Origin: Fundidesulfovibrio terrae
GTDB taxonomy: Bacteria; Desulfobacterota; Desulfovibrionia; Desulfovibrionales; Desulfovibrionaceae
Direction of reading: 5' to 3'
DNA: 64,000 bases
Assembly (NCBI RefSeq): GCF_022808915.1
Contig: NZ_JAKZFS010000001.1
Location: forward strand, 1,070,644 to 1,134,643
The position numbers were made by a program, and so were the translations under genes. Positions 36,859 through 46,435 of the stretch are shown here, piece after piece. Each line of letters starts with the position of its first letter. Position 1 is the stretch's first letter. Under the pieces are notes generated by a model. The model worked only from the letters and a program-made list of their open reading frames with translations, ran no database searches and had not been told where the DNA came from.

Positions 36859-37362
36859 ATGGCTCAGCTGCACAGATCAGCGGCGACGCTTCGGATAATG
36901 GGCGACGAGTTGATTCCACAAAGCATCACCAAGCTCCTTGGTTGTGAACCGACATCCAGTCACACAAAAGGCCAAGTTGTTGGAACAACCAGCACGGGCA
37001 AGGAGATAGTCAGGAAGAGCGGGATGTGGCGGCTTGAGGCAACAGACTGCGAACCGGAAGATTTGAACAAGCAGGTTGCCGAAATACTCGGCAAGCTCCC
37101 TAACGATCCAGGCGTATGGGCACAAATTTCCAAACAGTTTAGAATGGATTTGACTTGTGGTTTTTTTATGAACGAATCCAATGAGGGTGTCGTGATTTCG
37201 ATAGAAACGCTGTTGGCTCTGGGGCAACGCGGGATTGAGCTTGATCTTGATATCTACGGGCCGACTCAAAACATTAACATATGTTGCCCTTGTCCTTGTG
37301 GGAGCGGTCAAACATATGGTGAATGCTGTGTTCCAAAGTTGGAGAACTCTAGGAGTGAATAG
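36859..37362 (+). CDS. DUF4279-like protein with C-terminal SEC-C zinc motif
   Basis: The 167-residue protein has a DUF4279-like body (LHRSAATLRIMGDELIPQSI, then GMWRLEA) and ends with the SEC-C zinc motif CPCGSGQTYGECC. AAGGAG is six bases before ATG 36859. An in-frame GTG at 36817 overlapping the kinase is less likely. The gene is clearly AT-richer than its neighbours and has different codon use, which suggests recent transfer. DUF4279 proteins are often found near toxin systems as possible immunity or regulatory proteins, but none is seen here. Confidence 0.78.
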   Translation: MAQLHRSAATLRIMGDELIPQSITKLLGCEPTSSHTKGQVVGTTSTGKEIVRKSGMWRLEATDCEPEDLNKQVAEILGKLPNDPGVWAQISKQFRMDLTCGFFMNESNEGVVISIETLLALGQRGIELDLDIYGPTQNINICCPCPCGSGQTYGECCVPKLENSRSE

Positions 37363-37412
37363 TGATCAGTGCCGGTCCGATTAAGAGCACCATTTAACAT
37401 ACCCTCAAGTGC

Positions 37413-38876
37413 TCAGAACATCGGCCCCCTGGGCCAATGCTCGCTCCTCTCCTTGAACACCTGCTCCAGCCTGGCGTATTCCCTCCTCTCCTCTTCCGAC
37501 TTGGCCAGGTTCCTGGTCTTCTCCATCTGCATGCGGCTTTGCTTCGGATCGTTGGCGTACACCGCCGCGTAGGACAGATTCAGGTAGGCGTGGAACAGGT
37601 CCCCCGCCTCGCCGTAGATGCGTCCCAGCTGCTGGCGCACTTCGGGGGATTCCGGCGAGAAGGTGGTCACCTTGCGCATGAGGTTCAGGGACTCGATGTA
37701 GTGGCGCTCCTGGGCCAGGATTTGGGCGTAGGCGGCGGAAGCCACCATGTCCCTGGGGTTGGCGGTGACGGCCGCGCGCAGGAGCTGGTCCGCCCGGTCG
37801 AACTCGCGCAGCTTGAGGTAGAACTTCCCTGCCTCGCGCAGCCACAGGGCGTCGTTTCCGCCCTCCTTGAGCGCCTCGTCGAAAGCCTGCTTGGCCTTGG
37901 CGTTGTCGTTGGTGCGTCCCAGCGCCATGGCCAGCCCCAGGCGGTCGAGCTTGGTCATGGCCGTGCCCTTCTTGCCATAATAGCCGATGACCGTGGCCGG
38001 GTCCACGTAGCGGGCCCGGATGATGGTCTGCACGCGCAGGAAGCGCTCGTCGCGGTCCGGGCGGGTGGCCACGTCCTTGGGCATGCGGCTGACGCGCTCT
38101 GTGAGGTAGCCGATGCGCTCGGTGATGTCCGGGTGGGTGGAGAGGTAGGCCGGGATGGAGCCGTAACCCTTGAAGATCTTCATGCGCTGCATGATGTCGA
38201 AGGCCTGGGGCAGACCGCGCGGCGGGTATCCGGCGGCGGTGAGGTAGTTCATGCCCACCTCGTCGGCCTCGCGCTCGTCGTCGCGGGAGTAGTTGAGCAT
38301 GGTCTGCTGGGCGGCGGCTTGGGAACCCACCATGACGGCTGCCCCGGCGTCGCGCTGGCCGGTGGCCGCGCCCAGGGCGAACCCGGCGATGGCCCCCAGG
38401 ATGGCGGCGATGCTCACGATGCTGCCCTGTTCCACGCGCTTGGCGATGTGGCGCTGAGTGACGTGGGCCAACTCGTGGCCGAGCACGCCCGCCACCTCGG
38501 ATTCGTGCTCCATGTTCAGGACCAGGCCGGTGAACACGAACACGTATCCGGCCGGAGCAGCGAAGGCGTTGATGGCGTTGTCCTGCACCACGGCCACGTT
38601 GAACTTGAACGCCTGGGGCGGCATCTGGCGGGCGAGGCGGTCCACGATGTCGCGCACGTAGTCCACCACCTCGGAGTCTTCCACCATGGGCAGCTTGGAG
38701 CGGATGAGCACGTTGAACTTGTCGCCGAGCTCCTTCTCCTCCTTGATGCCGAAGTTGAAGATGCTGGCCTTGGCCGGGGCCACGGCCAGCGGGGAGGGAA
38801 GCGCCAGGGCCAGCGCCAGGACCAGGGCCAGGGCGCGCGGGAAAATGCCGCTTGAGCGGTGTGAGCGTCGCTGCAT
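37413..38876 (-). CDS. Exported M48 metalloprotease with TPR domain (BepA/YfgC-like)
   Basis: A signal peptide (about residues 1-37) precedes an M48 peptidase domain with the zinc motif HELAH (134-138) and a third ligand Glu203 in DEREADEVG. TPR repeats fill about 290-487. The fold and size match BepA/YfgC, a periplasmic protease-chaperone for outer-membrane protein assembly and LptD quality control. It stands alone on the minus strand, convergent with the DUF4279 gene. An unstructured 155-base space separates it from the rho terminator. Confidence 0.93.
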   Translation of the reverse strand: MQRRSHRSSGIFPRALALVLALALALPSPLAVAPAKASIFNFGIKEEKELGDKFNVLIRSKLPMVEDSEVVDYVRDIVDRLARQMPPQAFKFNVAVVQDNAINAFAAPAGYVFVFTGLVLNMEHESEVAGVLGHELAHVTQRHIAKRVEQGSIVSIAAILGAIAGFALGAATGQRDAGAAVMVGSQAAAQQTMLNYSRDDEREADEVGMNYLTAAGYPPRGLPQAFDIMQRMKIFKGYGSIPAYLSTHPDITERIGYLTERVSRMPKDVATRPDRDERFLRVQTIIRARYVDPATVIGYYGKKGTAMTKLDRLGLAMALGRTNDNAKAKQAFDEALKEGGNDALWLREAGKFYLKLREFDRADQLLRAAVTANPRDMVASAAYAQILAQERHYIESLNLMRKVTTFSPESPEVRQQLGRIYGEAGDLFHAYLNLSYAAVYANDPKQSRMQMEKTRNLAKSEEERREYARLEQVFKERSEHWPRGPMF

Positions 38877-38972
38877 GAGAGTGTCTATAAACCCTTCGGG
38901 GGAGTTGGCAACCCGGATGAGGGTGTTGTCAATCTAGCCGTCCCGGCGGAGCGGATGGTTACACGCTGGACC

Positions 38973-39005
38973 AAAAAAGAAGGCGGACGAAAGATCGTCC
39001 GCCTT
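38973..39005 (-). terminator. Intrinsic terminator after rho
   Basis: An 11-bp perfect stem (38980-38990 with 38995-39005) has an AAGA loop. On the minus strand it is followed by CTTTTTT (complement of 38973-38979). It lies 26 bases past the rho stop. Confidence 0.92.
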
Positions 39006-39031
39006 CGGGGGCGCTGTGCGAGCCACCTGAA

Positions 39032-40279
39032 CTAGCGGTTCATCATGTTCAGGAATTCTTTATTATCCTTGGTGCCACGCATCTTGTCCAGGAGGAACTC
39101 CATGGAGTCGATGGAGCTCATGGGGGCCAGGAACTTGCGAAGAATCCAGATCCGGTTGAGCTGTTCCTCGGGCAGGAGCAGTTCTTCCTTGCGGGTGCCG
39201 GAGCGGTTGATGTCGATGGCCGGGTAGACGCGCTTCTCGGCCAGATGGCGGTCCAGGTAGAGCTCCATGTTGCCGGTGCCCTTGAATTCTTCGAAGATGA
39301 CCTCGTCCATGCGCGATCCGGTGTCGATCAGCGCCGTGGCCATGATGGTCAGCGAGCCGCCTTCCTCGATGTTGCGGGCGGCGCCGAAGAAGCGCTTGGG
39401 GCGCTGCAGGGCGTTGGCGTCCAGGCCGCCGGAAAGCACGCGGCCGGAAGACGGGGTCACGGCGTTGTAGGCGCGGCCGAGGCGGGTGATGGAGTCGAGC
39501 AGCACCACCACGTCGCGCTTGCGCTCCACCAGGCGTTTGGCTTTCTCCATGACCATCTCGGCCACCTGGACGTGGCGCTGGGGCGGCTCGTCGAAGGTGG
39601 AGCTGACCACCTCGGCCTTCACCGTGCGCTCCATGTCCGTGACTTCCTCGGGGCGCTCGTCGATGAGCAGCACGATGAGGTAGACGTCGGGGTTGTTGGC
39701 GTTGATGGAGTTGGCGATGGTCTGCAGCAGCATGGTCTTGCCGGTGCGGGGCGGGGCCACGATGAGGCCGCGCTGCCCGTGGCCGATGGGGGCAAGCAGG
39801 TCGATGACCCGCGAGGAATAGTTCTTGTCGCCGTTCTCCATCATGAGGCGGCGGTTGGGGTAGAGCGGGGTGAGGTTGTCGAAGAGGACGATGTTCTTGG
39901 AGGCCTCGGGGGGCTGGAAGCCGATCTCGGAGACTCGAAGCAGCGCGAAGTAGCGCTCGCCCTCCTTGGGGGGGCGGATCTGGCCGGAGATCACGTCGCC
40001 CTTGCGCAGGCCGAAGCGGCGGATCTGCGAGGGAGAGACGTAGATGTCGTCCGGACCGGGCATGTAGCTGTACATGGGGGAGCGCAGGAAACCGAACCCG
40101 TCGGGCAGGATCTCCAGGACGCCTTCGCCGAAGATGGAGCCGTTCTGGGAGGCGCAGTTCTGCAGGATGCCGAAGATGAGTTCCTGCTTGCGCATGCCGC
40201 TCGGGTTTTCCACGTTGAATTGGACGGCCAATTCCATGAGCTCTGGCATGCTTTTGAGCTTGAGATCGGAGAGATTCAT
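39032..40279 (-). CDS. rho: Transcription termination factor Rho
   Basis: The 415-residue protein starts [20 protein letters not shown] (Rho N-terminal helical domain). It has the RNA-binding OB fold with [24 protein letters not shown] and the ATPase domain with Walker [26 protein letters not shown] and ITRLGRAYN. It forms the hexameric RNA helicase that ends many transcripts. ATG 40279 has GGAG seven bases upstream; the longer frame upstream is shadow. A 434-base leader region precedes it, in keeping with autoregulation in other species. Confidence 0.97.
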   Translation of the reverse strand: MNLSDLKLKSMPELMELAVQFNVENPSGMRKQELIFGILQNCASQNGSIFGEGVLEILPDGFGFLRSPMYSYMPGPDDIYVSPSQIRRFGLRKGDVISGQIRPPKEGERYFALLRVSEIGFQPPEASKNIVLFDNLTPLYPNRRLMMENGDKNYSSRVIDLLAPIGHGQRGLIVAPPRTGKTMLLQTIANSINANNPDVYLIVLLIDERPEEVTDMERTVKAEVVSSTFDEPPQRHVQVAEMVMEKAKRLVERKRDVVVLLDSITRLGRAYNAVTPSSGRVLSGGLDANALQRPKRFFGAARNIEEGGSLTIMATALIDTGSRMDEVIFEEFKGTGNMELYLDRHLAEKRVYPAIDINRSGTRKEELLLPEEQLNRIWILRKFLAPMSSIDSMEFLLDKMRGTKDNKEFLNMMNR

Positions 40280-40713
40280 CGAGGACTCCAGAGGATGTTG
40301 CCGGGGACCGGGGGCGTTACGCTCCGGCGGCCGGACCGGCGGGGGATGATGGTGCGCCAGTAATCTCGGCGCGGTGGTGCAAATCGACTGTTTGGGACAT
40401 GGCTGTTCGCCACAGGGCGAAGATTCAATTGTTGAGGGATTGGCTCGTAACCGCGACAACCTGGACGAGCCTGTGGGCGTACCGTTTAAACGAAATACAT
40501 CCCGCAGATCACAAAATCAGCGCAACAATGCCGGGTTGAACGACATGCGGCAAATACGTCCGGAAGATGTTAGGTCCTCTACGCTTTGCTGGTAGTTTGT
40601 TGCGAAGTATGGCGTGATAAAATCAACGGCTTGCCCAAAGGCTCCATATATCATTTTGACGTGGTGTCAAGGGCGCACCCGGCGGGAGGAAAAAAATGGG
40701 CCGCTTCGGGGCG
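40280..40713. other. Intergenic region between carD and rho (rho leader)
   Basis: This is 434 bases without a convincing gene, AT-richer than the surroundings between about 40380 and 40680. On the minus strand it contains a promoter-like element (40643-40670) for rho and therefore a long untranslated leader of more than 350 bases. Short plus-strand open frames here lack ribosome-binding sites and similarity. Confidence 0.5.
40643..40670 (-). promoter_or_regulatory. Possible promoter for rho
   Basis: On the minus strand TTGACA (40665-40670) is followed after 16 bases by TATGGA (40643-40648). An overlapping TATATG with a 14-base spacer is the alternative -10. Confidence 0.4.
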
Positions 40714-41226
40714 CTATTCAGGCTGCTTGGGCTTCATGACGTCCTCGAAGAGGGCGTTGATCTCTTCCTTGACGGCGTCCTGGGGGGTGTCCAGGGCGTA
40801 GGCCACCTCGAGGGTCAACAGGCCCATGGCCTGCTCCAGCAGCCTGCGTTCGCCGAAGGAAAGCTCCTTGCCGCCGCCGATGAGCAGCAGTTCCTTGAGC
40901 ACGTAGGCCACATCGGCCAGGTTGCCGCTTTTGAGCTTCTCGGAATATTCGCGGTAGCGACGGTTCCAGTTCTGCCCGGTGTAGCCGGTGAAGGTGGAAC
41001 GGTCCTTGAGGGACTCCATGATGTCCCTGGCTTCCTGGGCGGGGCAGACGTGGCGCAGCCCCACGTTGGAGGCGTTCTTGACCGGCACCATGAGCGTCAC
41101 ATTGTTGGTCAGGATGCGCACGATATAAAAATCGACCGACTGTCCGCCGACCGTCTGGGACTCGATGCGCTCGACTTTGCCCACACCCTGGGCAGGATAT
41201 ACGACCAACTCGTCCAGAGAAAACAC
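40714..41226 (-). CDS. CarD-family transcriptional regulator
   Basis: The protein of about 170 residues starts MFSLDELVVYPAQGVGKVERIE, the CarD/TRCF RNA-polymerase-interacting domain, followed by the helical DNA-contacting domain (NRRYREYSEKLKSGNLADVA). CarD proteins bind the beta subunit and stabilise open promoter complexes. The GTG at 41226 is chosen: AAGGAG lies ten bases upstream and it matches the family N-terminus, while the longer frame adds a low-complexity leader. It lies between pth and rho on the same strand. Confidence 0.92.
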   Translation of the reverse strand: MFSLDELVVYPAQGVGKVERIESQTVGGQSVDFYIVRILTNNVTLMVPVKNASNVGLRHVCPAQEARDIMESLKDRSTFTGYTGQNWNRRYREYSEKLKSGNLADVAYVLKELLLIGGGKELSFGERRLLEQAMGLLTLEVAYALDTPQDAVKEEINALFEDVMKPKQPE

Positions 41227-41390
41227 TTGGGCGATACTCCTTACGGTGACGGCGGCCAGGGAAAACGCGGTGGATGTGCCCCGCCCGGGGCGGAGGGCAG
41301 GAAAACCTGGCTCCGCAGGGCGATGGGCCGCGCGCTGGCGAGGACGCAATACGACACGCTTGTATTCTTACCTCAAGTGAAATAAAGAGT

Positions 41391-41999
41391 CTACCCTTGT
41401 CCCCCCGGCTGGGGGGCGGCCGAGAACTGCCCGGATTCGCGCATGGCCGCCTCCAGGCCCTCCTTGAGATACAGACGCAGGGCCGCAGCGGCCGCCGGAA
41501 GCACTTTTTCGACCGTTTGGCGCTCGTCCGGGCGGAAATCAGCCAGCACCCAGTTCGATACGTCCATTTTCCCCTCGGGGCGCCCGATGCCCAGGCGAAG
41601 GCGCACGAAATCCTGCGAGCCGGTCTCGGAGGCGATGGACTTGAGTCCGTTGTGTCCGGCCAGCCCGCCGCCCTTCTTCATGCGCATGCGCCCAAGCGGC
41701 AGGTCCAACTCGTCGTGGACCACCACCAGGTCGTCCATGGTGAGCTTGTAGTAGCGCAGCACGTGGGCCACGGCCCGGCCCGAGAGGTTCATGAAGGTCA
41801 TGGGCTTGAGCACGAGGATCTCGCCCTCGATGCCGGTCAGGCGAAGGGCGTGCAACTCGCCGTCCTTGCCCATGGAGAGCTGGCGGGCCGTGCCCGATTC
41901 CAGCAGGGCGTCCACGGCCATGAACCCGAAGTTGTGGCGGGTGCGCTCGTATTTGGGGCCGGGATTTCCCAGGCCCGCGATAAGGGTGTGCGGGGGCAT
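41391..41999 (-). CDS. pth: Peptidyl-tRNA hydrolase
   Basis: The 202-residue protein has the family start LIAGLGNPGPKYERTRHNFG with the catalytic His in RHNFG. VVHDELDLPLGRMRMKKGGG and GHNGLKS also belong to the active site. It recycles peptidyl-tRNA released from stalled ribosomes. ATG 41999 is preceded by a GAGG site; an in-frame TTG 12 bases earlier is less likely. It follows rplY by 73 bases on the same strand, the usual order in many bacteria. Confidence 0.97.
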   Translation of the reverse strand: MPPHTLIAGLGNPGPKYERTRHNFGFMAVDALLESGTARQLSMGKDGELHALRLTGIEGEILVLKPMTFMNLSGRAVAHVLRYYKLTMDDLVVVHDELDLPLGRMRMKKGGGLAGHNGLKSIASETGSQDFVRLRLGIGRPEGKMDVSNWVLADFRPDERQTVEKVLPAAAAALRLYLKEGLEAAMRESGQFSAAPQPGGQG

Positions 42000-42072
42000 G
42001 GCTTTCCTCAAAAATCATGGCCGGAGCTGCCCGCAGGCTGCCCCGGCCATGGAACAAAACGGAGTAGCGCGG

Positions 42073-42666
42073 TTATTTCGCGGCTTCGGCCTCGGCTTCG
42101 GCGGCGGGGTTGATGACGCCCACCACGGCGAAGTTCTGGTCGAACACGGCCTTGACGCCCTCGGGCAGGGCCAGGTCCTTCACGCTGATGTGCTGGTTGA
42201 TGTTCAGCTCGGTCACGTCGATGACGATCTCGTCGGGGATGGCCGCGGGCAGGCAGACCACTTCCAGGGACTCGCGGTAGATCTCCAGCTTGCCGCCGAC
42301 GGTCACGCCCTTGGCTTTGCCGGTGAACTTCACCGCGACGTGGATGTGCACCGGCTTGTTGGGATCGATGCCGTAGAAGTCCACATGGTCCACCTGGTTC
42401 TTCCAGGGGTGGGCCTGGACCACCCAGATCAGGCTGGGATGGGTCTGGGTCACGCCGTCCTTTTCGATGACCAGGTCGAACACGTGGGAGGAGCCCACCT
42501 TCTGGTAGAGCTTGCGGAAGGGCAGGTCGGCCACCACCACGGGGATGTTGGTTCCCTTGTCGTCGTAGAAAATGCCGGGCACCATCTTCTCCGCGCGCAG
42601 GCGGCGGTTGGGGCCTTTGCCTTTCTCGGCGCGGCTCTGCACGGTGAGGCTCAGTTGTTCCTTCAT
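42073..42666 (-). CDS. rplY: 50S ribosomal protein L25/general stress protein Ctc
   Basis: This 197-residue L25 of the long TL5/Ctc type has an N-terminal 5S-rRNA-binding domain (SRAEKGKGPNRRLRAEKMVP) and a C-terminal beta domain (EVVCLPAAIPDEIVIDVTEL), ending in an Ala/Glu-rich tail. It binds 5S rRNA in the central protuberance. AAGGAG precedes the ATG. It lies between prs and pth as in many genomes. Confidence 0.96.
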   Translation of the reverse strand: MKEQLSLTVQSRAEKGKGPNRRLRAEKMVPGIFYDDKGTNIPVVVADLPFRKLYQKVGSSHVFDLVIEKDGVTQTHPSLIWVVQAHPWKNQVDHVDFYGIDPNKPVHIHVAVKFTGKAKGVTVGGKLEIYRESLEVVCLPAAIPDEIVIDVTELNINQHISVKDLALPEGVKAVFDQNFAVVGVINPAAEAEAEAAK

Positions 42667-42698
42667 GGGATATCTCCTTGTTCCGCCTGGAGGCGATG

Positions 42699-43655
42699 CT
42701 AGCTAGTCTTGTTGAAAAGGACGCTCACCGAGGATTCGGTGTGGATGTTGTGGATGGCCTTGGCCAGAAGTCCGGCCACGGACAGCACCTTGATCTTGCC
42801 GCAGGCCTGGGCCTCGGGGGTGAGCGGGATGGTGTTGGTCACCGCCACCTGCGAGAACGGCGAACCGCACAGGCGCTCGATGGCCGGGCCCGAGAGCACC
42901 GGGTGGGTGACGCAGGCCATCACGTCCTTGGCGCCATGTTCCAGCAGTACGTGCGCCGCCTGGACCATGGTCCCGGCGGTATCGATCATGTCGTCCACCA
43001 GCACGCAGGTCTTGCCTTCCACGTTGCCGATGACGTGCATGGCCTTGGCCTGGTTGGGGGCGTCGCGGCGCTTGTCCACGATGGCCAGCCCGCATCCCAG
43101 GCGCTTGGCGAAGCTTCTGGCCCGCTCCACGCCGCCCGCGTCGGGGGAGACCACGGTGAGGTCGCCCTGCACGGTGTCGCCCACGTACTCGGCCAGGATG
43201 CCCATGGCGAAGAGGTTGTCCACGGGCACATTGAAGAAGCCCTGGATCTGCCCGGCGTGCAGGTCCACGGTGAGCAGGCGGTGCATGCCCGCCACCTGGA
43301 GGAAGTCGGCCACCAGCTTGGCGCTGATGGGTGCGCGCGGCACCACCTTCCGGTCCTGGCGGGAGTAGCCGTAATAGGGCACCACTGCCGTCACCCGGGA
43401 GGCGCTGGCCCGCTTGAGGGCGTCCAGGATCAGGCACAGCTCCATCAGGTGGTAGTTCACCGGCTTGCAGGTGGGCTGGATGACGAACACGTCCGAACCG
43501 CGGACGTTGGCCCCGATCTCCACCCTGATCTCGCCGTCGGAGAACTGGCTGACCATGGAGGGCAGCAAGGTGCAGCCCAGATGGTCGCAGATGGCCCTGG
43601 CCAACTCGGGGTTGGCGTTGCCGGTGAGTATCTTCAAATCCCCGTGGGTTGCCAT
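42699..43655 (-). CDS. prs: Ribose-phosphate pyrophosphokinase
   Basis: The 318-residue enzyme has all PRPP synthetase landmarks: [48 protein letters not shown], the flexible catalytic loop, and the PRPP-binding [13 protein letters not shown]. It makes PRPP from ribose 5-phosphate and ATP for nucleotide, His and Trp synthesis. It also supplies the substrate used by the PRTase of the BMP transporter region. It lies between tRNA-Gln and rplY on the minus strand. Confidence 0.97.
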   Translation of the reverse strand: MATHGDLKILTGNANPELARAICDHLGCTLLPSMVSQFSDGEIRVEIGANVRGSDVFVIQPTCKPVNYHLMELCLILDALKRASASRVTAVVPYYGYSRQDRKVVPRAPISAKLVADFLQVAGMHRLLTVDLHAGQIQGFFNVPVDNLFAMGILAEYVGDTVQGDLTVVSPDAGGVERARSFAKRLGCGLAIVDKRRDAPNQAKAMHVIGNVEGKTCVLVDDMIDTAGTMVQAAHVLLEHGAKDVMACVTHPVLSGPAIERLCGSPFSQVAVTNTIPLTPEAQACGKIKVLSVAGLLAKAIHNIHTESSVSVLFNKTS

Positions 43656-43676
43656 ATGAGTCCCGTGTGAAAAAAG

Positions 43677-43751
43677 TGGCTGGGGAGGAAGGATTCGAAC
43701 CCTCGGATGCGGGGACCAAAACCCCGTGCCTTACCGCTTGGCGACTCCCCA
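43677..43751 (-). tRNA. tRNA-Gln (UUG)
   Basis: On the minus strand a full cloverleaf is visible. The acceptor stem TGGGGAG/CTCCCCA, anticodon loop TTTTGGT with anticodon TTG, T-arm GGTTCGAATCC, discriminator G and an encoded CCA all fit. It sits between ispE and prs, its usual place in this gene block. Confidence 0.96.
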
Positions 43752-43764
43752 ACAGATGATGCCG

Positions 43765-44640
43765 TCACAAAAGGGCGCAAAAGACAGACGTCTGCGGCCC
43801 CGAAAGAGCCGAGACGGCAGCAATCGCCCTGGCGGGGTCACGGAAAAGACCGAACACCGCCGATCCGGATCCGCTCATGCAGGCCGCCGCCGCGCCCAGA
43901 GCCAGAAGCCGCTCCTTAAGGAGCCGCACGGCCGGGTGGCGCTTGAAGACCACCGCCTCAAAGCAGTTCGCCATGAACGTCCCGGAAACGCAAAAAGGCC
44001 GCATACTCGCAGGGCAGAGGCTTGTCAAGGCCGGTTTGGATCCTTGCCGTCCCGTGATCCCGTGAGACTCGTCCCAGGCCCGGTAGGCCCAGGCCGTGTC
44101 CACCCGCTCTTCCGGCATGCACACCAGCATGGTCAGACCCGACAGATCGCAGGCGGCGGGCGTGAGTTGGTCGCCTACGCCCGTGGCCCAGGCCGGGGCG
44201 CCGGTGAGAAAAAAAGGCACGTCGGCCCCCAGGCGTACGGCCAGGGCGGCGAGTTCGTCGGGCGACAGGGCCTTGTCTCCGGCGCGGGCGTTCAGCCAGG
44301 CCAGCAGCGCCGCCGCGTCCGCGCTGCCCCCCCCCAGGCCCGCTCCGGAGGGTGTGCGCTTGACCAGGCGCGCCGCGAGAGCGGGGCGAAAGCCCGTGAG
44401 GGCCGCGAATGCCTCGTACGCCTTGGCCACCAGGTTGGATCGGCCCTCCAGGGCCTTGTCCGAACAGGTCAGGGTGAGGCCCGCGGACTCGGGCCCCCCC
44501 GGCGTGAGCTCCAAGGTGTCGCTCGGCTCGGCCACAGGGAAAAAGAGGGTCTCCAGCTCGTGATAGCCGTTGTCCCGCACCCCGGTGATGTCCAGGTACA
44601 GGTTGACCTTGCAGCCGACGGTGACGACTTCCGGCATCAT
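43765..44640 (-). CDS. ispE: 4-diphosphocytidyl-2-C-methyl-D-erythritol kinase
   Basis: This GHMP kinase of about 291 residues has the N-terminal CKVNLYLDITGVRDNGYHEL and the ATP-binding motif PSGAGLGGGSADAAALLAWL. A C-terminal CMSGSGSAVFGLF follows. It phosphorylates CDP-ME in the MEP isoprenoid pathway. Two tandem ATG codons (44640 and 44637) overlap the htrA stop, so translation is coupled to htrA. The tRNA-Gln gene follows 13 bases after its stop. Confidence 0.95.
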   Translation of the reverse strand: MMPEVVTVGCKVNLYLDITGVRDNGYHELETLFFPVAEPSDTLELTPGGPESAGLTLTCSDKALEGRSNLVAKAYEAFAALTGFRPALAARLVKRTPSGAGLGGGSADAAALLAWLNARAGDKALSPDELAALAVRLGADVPFFLTGAPAWATGVGDQLTPAACDLSGLTMLVCMPEERVDTAWAYRAWDESHGITGRQGSKPALTSLCPASMRPFCVSGTFMANCFEAVVFKRHPAVRLLKERLLALGAAAACMSGSGSAVFGLFRDPARAIAAVSALSGPQTSVFCALL

Positions 44641-46064
44641 TTTCCGGGCAGGGGCACGGTGCGGAACAGGTTCTGCTTGTTGCGCTTGATGAGCAGCAGC
44701 ACCACTCCCTTCTTGGAGGCGTCCTCCGCCAGCACCTTGCTCAAATCGGCCACGGAGTTCACCGGGGTCTGGTTGGCCTCCAGGATCACATCCCCGGCCT
44801 TGATCTCGGCCTCCTCGGCGGGCGAGCCCGGAACAACGCCCACCACGCCCAGCCCCTTGCCGGGGGGCACGTTCAGGGCGCGGGACTCCTCGGGCTTGAG
44901 GGGGCGAAGGGAGAGGCCCAGGTCGTTGGTCGCGGCCTCGTCCTCGTCCTTGCCTCCGGATCCGCCGGGCTGAGTCTTGGTGATCTTGGCGCTGTCGCGC
45001 TGGCCGAGCACGGCCGTGAGCTTCATGGTCTTGCCCTTGCGCCACACGGTGAGCTCGGCTTTGCCGCCGGGCCGGATGCCCGCGATGGCCCGCAGGAGCG
45101 CCCCGGCGTCCTTCACCGGCTGCCCGCCCACCGCGGTGACCACGTCGCCCACCTGCACCCCGGCCTTGGCCGCCGGGTCGCCCTCCATGACGGCGGTGAT
45201 GAGCGCGCCTTCGGGCTCGGGCAGGCCCAGGGCCTTGGCGGTGTTCTCGTCGACGTCCTGGATGGAGACGCCCAGCCAGCCGCGCTTGACTTCCTTCTGC
45301 TCGCGCAGGTCGGTGATGACCGCCTTGGCCATGTTGGAGGGGATGGCGAAGCCGATGCCCTGGCCCGAGGCGATGATGGCGGTGTTGATGCCGATGACCT
45401 TGCCGTCCAGGTCCAGGAGCGGTCCGCCGGAGTTGCCGGGATTGATGGAGGCGTCGGTCTGGATGAAGTTGTCGAAGGGGCCGGCCCCGATGACCCGGCC
45501 CTTGGCGCTGACGATGCCCGCCGTGACGGTGTTCTGCAGACCGAAGGGATTGCCGATGGCCATCACCCAGGCCCCCACCTTCATGGCGTCGGAGTCGCCG
45601 AATTCCAGGAAGGGCAGGTCGCCGCCATTGTCGATCTTGACCACGGCCAGGTCCAGTTCGGGGTCGCGCCCCACGACCTTGGCCTTGAGGGGCTTGTCCT
45701 GTCCGCGCAACTGCACCTTGATCTCGTCGGCTTCCTCGACCACGTGGTTGTTGGTGACGATGAAGCCGTCCTTGGAGATGATGAAGCCCGAGCCCATGGA
45801 ACGCTGCGGAGTGGGGGTCTCGTCCTTGAAGCGGCGCTCGAACTGCTCGAAGAATTCGTCGAAGGGGCCGCCCTTGGGGTGATTCTTGAAGAACTCGCGC
45901 ATCTTGTCCTGGTTCTTCACGGTGCGGGTGGTGCTCAGGTTCACCACAGCCGCCCCGGCCTTTTCGGCCAGTTCGGAGAAATCGGGAAGATTCACGCGGG
46001 CCTGGGCGGGGAGGGCCAGGAACAGGGACAGAACGGCAAGGACGGCCGGGATCAACCGGGGCAT
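44637..46064 (-). CDS. HtrA/DegP-type periplasmic serine protease with two PDZ domains
   Basis: The 475-residue protein has a signal peptide (about 1-22) and a trypsin-like domain with triad His107 (NNHVV), Asp138 (DLAVVK) and Ser212 (NPGNSGGPLL). PDZ1 (about 270-365) and PDZ2 (about 395-475) follow. It degrades or refolds misfolded envelope proteins. AGGAG precedes ATG 46064; the longer frame upstream adds no signal peptide. It is first in the htrA-ispE-tRNA-prs-rplY-pth block. Confidence 0.95.
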   Translation of the reverse strand: MPRLIPAVLAVLSLFLALPAQARVNLPDFSELAEKAGAAVVNLSTTRTVKNQDKMREFFKNHPKGGPFDEFFEQFERRFKDETPTPQRSMGSGFIISKDGFIVTNNHVVEEADEIKVQLRGQDKPLKAKVVGRDPELDLAVVKIDNGGDLPFLEFGDSDAMKVGAWVMAIGNPFGLQNTVTAGIVSAKGRVIGAGPFDNFIQTDASINPGNSGGPLLDLDGKVIGINTAIIASGQGIGFAIPSNMAKAVITDLREQKEVKRGWLGVSIQDVDENTAKALGLPEPEGALITAVMEGDPAAKAGVQVGDVVTAVGGQPVKDAGALLRAIAGIRPGGKAELTVWRKGKTMKLTAVLGQRDSAKITKTQPGGSGGKDEDEAATNDLGLSLRPLKPEESRALNVPPGKGLGVVGVVPGSPAEEAEIKAGDVILEANQTPVNSVADLSKVLAEDASKKGVVLLLIKRNKQNLFRTVPLPGK

Positions 46065-46275
46065 GGGAGACTCCTGGGGGCTCGCAAAAAAAGCCGGGTG
46101 GCGTTGAGGTGTATCACTATATCCCTCTTGGGAGGAATGTAAACCGAATAGACTTGCTCCTCGCGGCCACTTGGAGACGGCTTCTTTAACAGCGGACCGG
46201 CAGTCCCGGGCGTGCGCCGCAGGCGAGACCCTCCTGGCGCGGATGGTCTTCACCGCCTGATGCCTGTGGAATGTG

Positions 46276-46304
46276 TTGACCAGGGAAGGGGCTTTGACTA
46301 TCTA
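46276..46304 (+). promoter_or_regulatory. Promoter of tRNA-Arg
   Basis: TTGACC at 46276-46281, a 17-base spacer and TATCTA at 46299-46304 lie 12 bases before the tRNA start, the spacing expected for a tRNA promoter. Confidence 0.6.
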
Positions 46305-46316
46305 TCTCTTCCCCGT

Positions 46317-46393
46317 GGTCCCGTAGCTCAGGTGGATAGAGCGGCCGCCTCCTAAGCGGCAGGCCACAAGTTCGAATCTTGTCGGGACCACCA
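46317..46393 (+). tRNA. tRNA-Arg (CCU)
   Basis: The cloverleaf is complete: acceptor GGTCCCG/CGGGACC, anticodon stem GCCGC/GCGGC with loop CTCCTAA (anticodon CCT), T-arm ACAAGTTCGAATCTTGT, discriminator A and an encoded CCA. A promoter precedes it and an intrinsic terminator follows 10 bases later. Confidence 0.96.
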
Positions 46394-46403
46394 TGGAAAT
46401 CAA

Positions 46404-46435
46404 GGGTTTACAGCGATGAGCTGTAGGCCCTTTTT
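46404..46435 (+). terminator. Intrinsic terminator of tRNA-Arg
   Basis: An 11-bp stem (46404-46414 with 46420-46430, two G-T pairs) with a GATGA loop is followed by five T residues. Confidence 0.88.

Noticed and set aside
40374-40595. Short plus-strand frames upstream of rho
   Set aside because: They lack ribosome-binding sites, show no similarity I recognise, and lie in the AT-rich rho leader.
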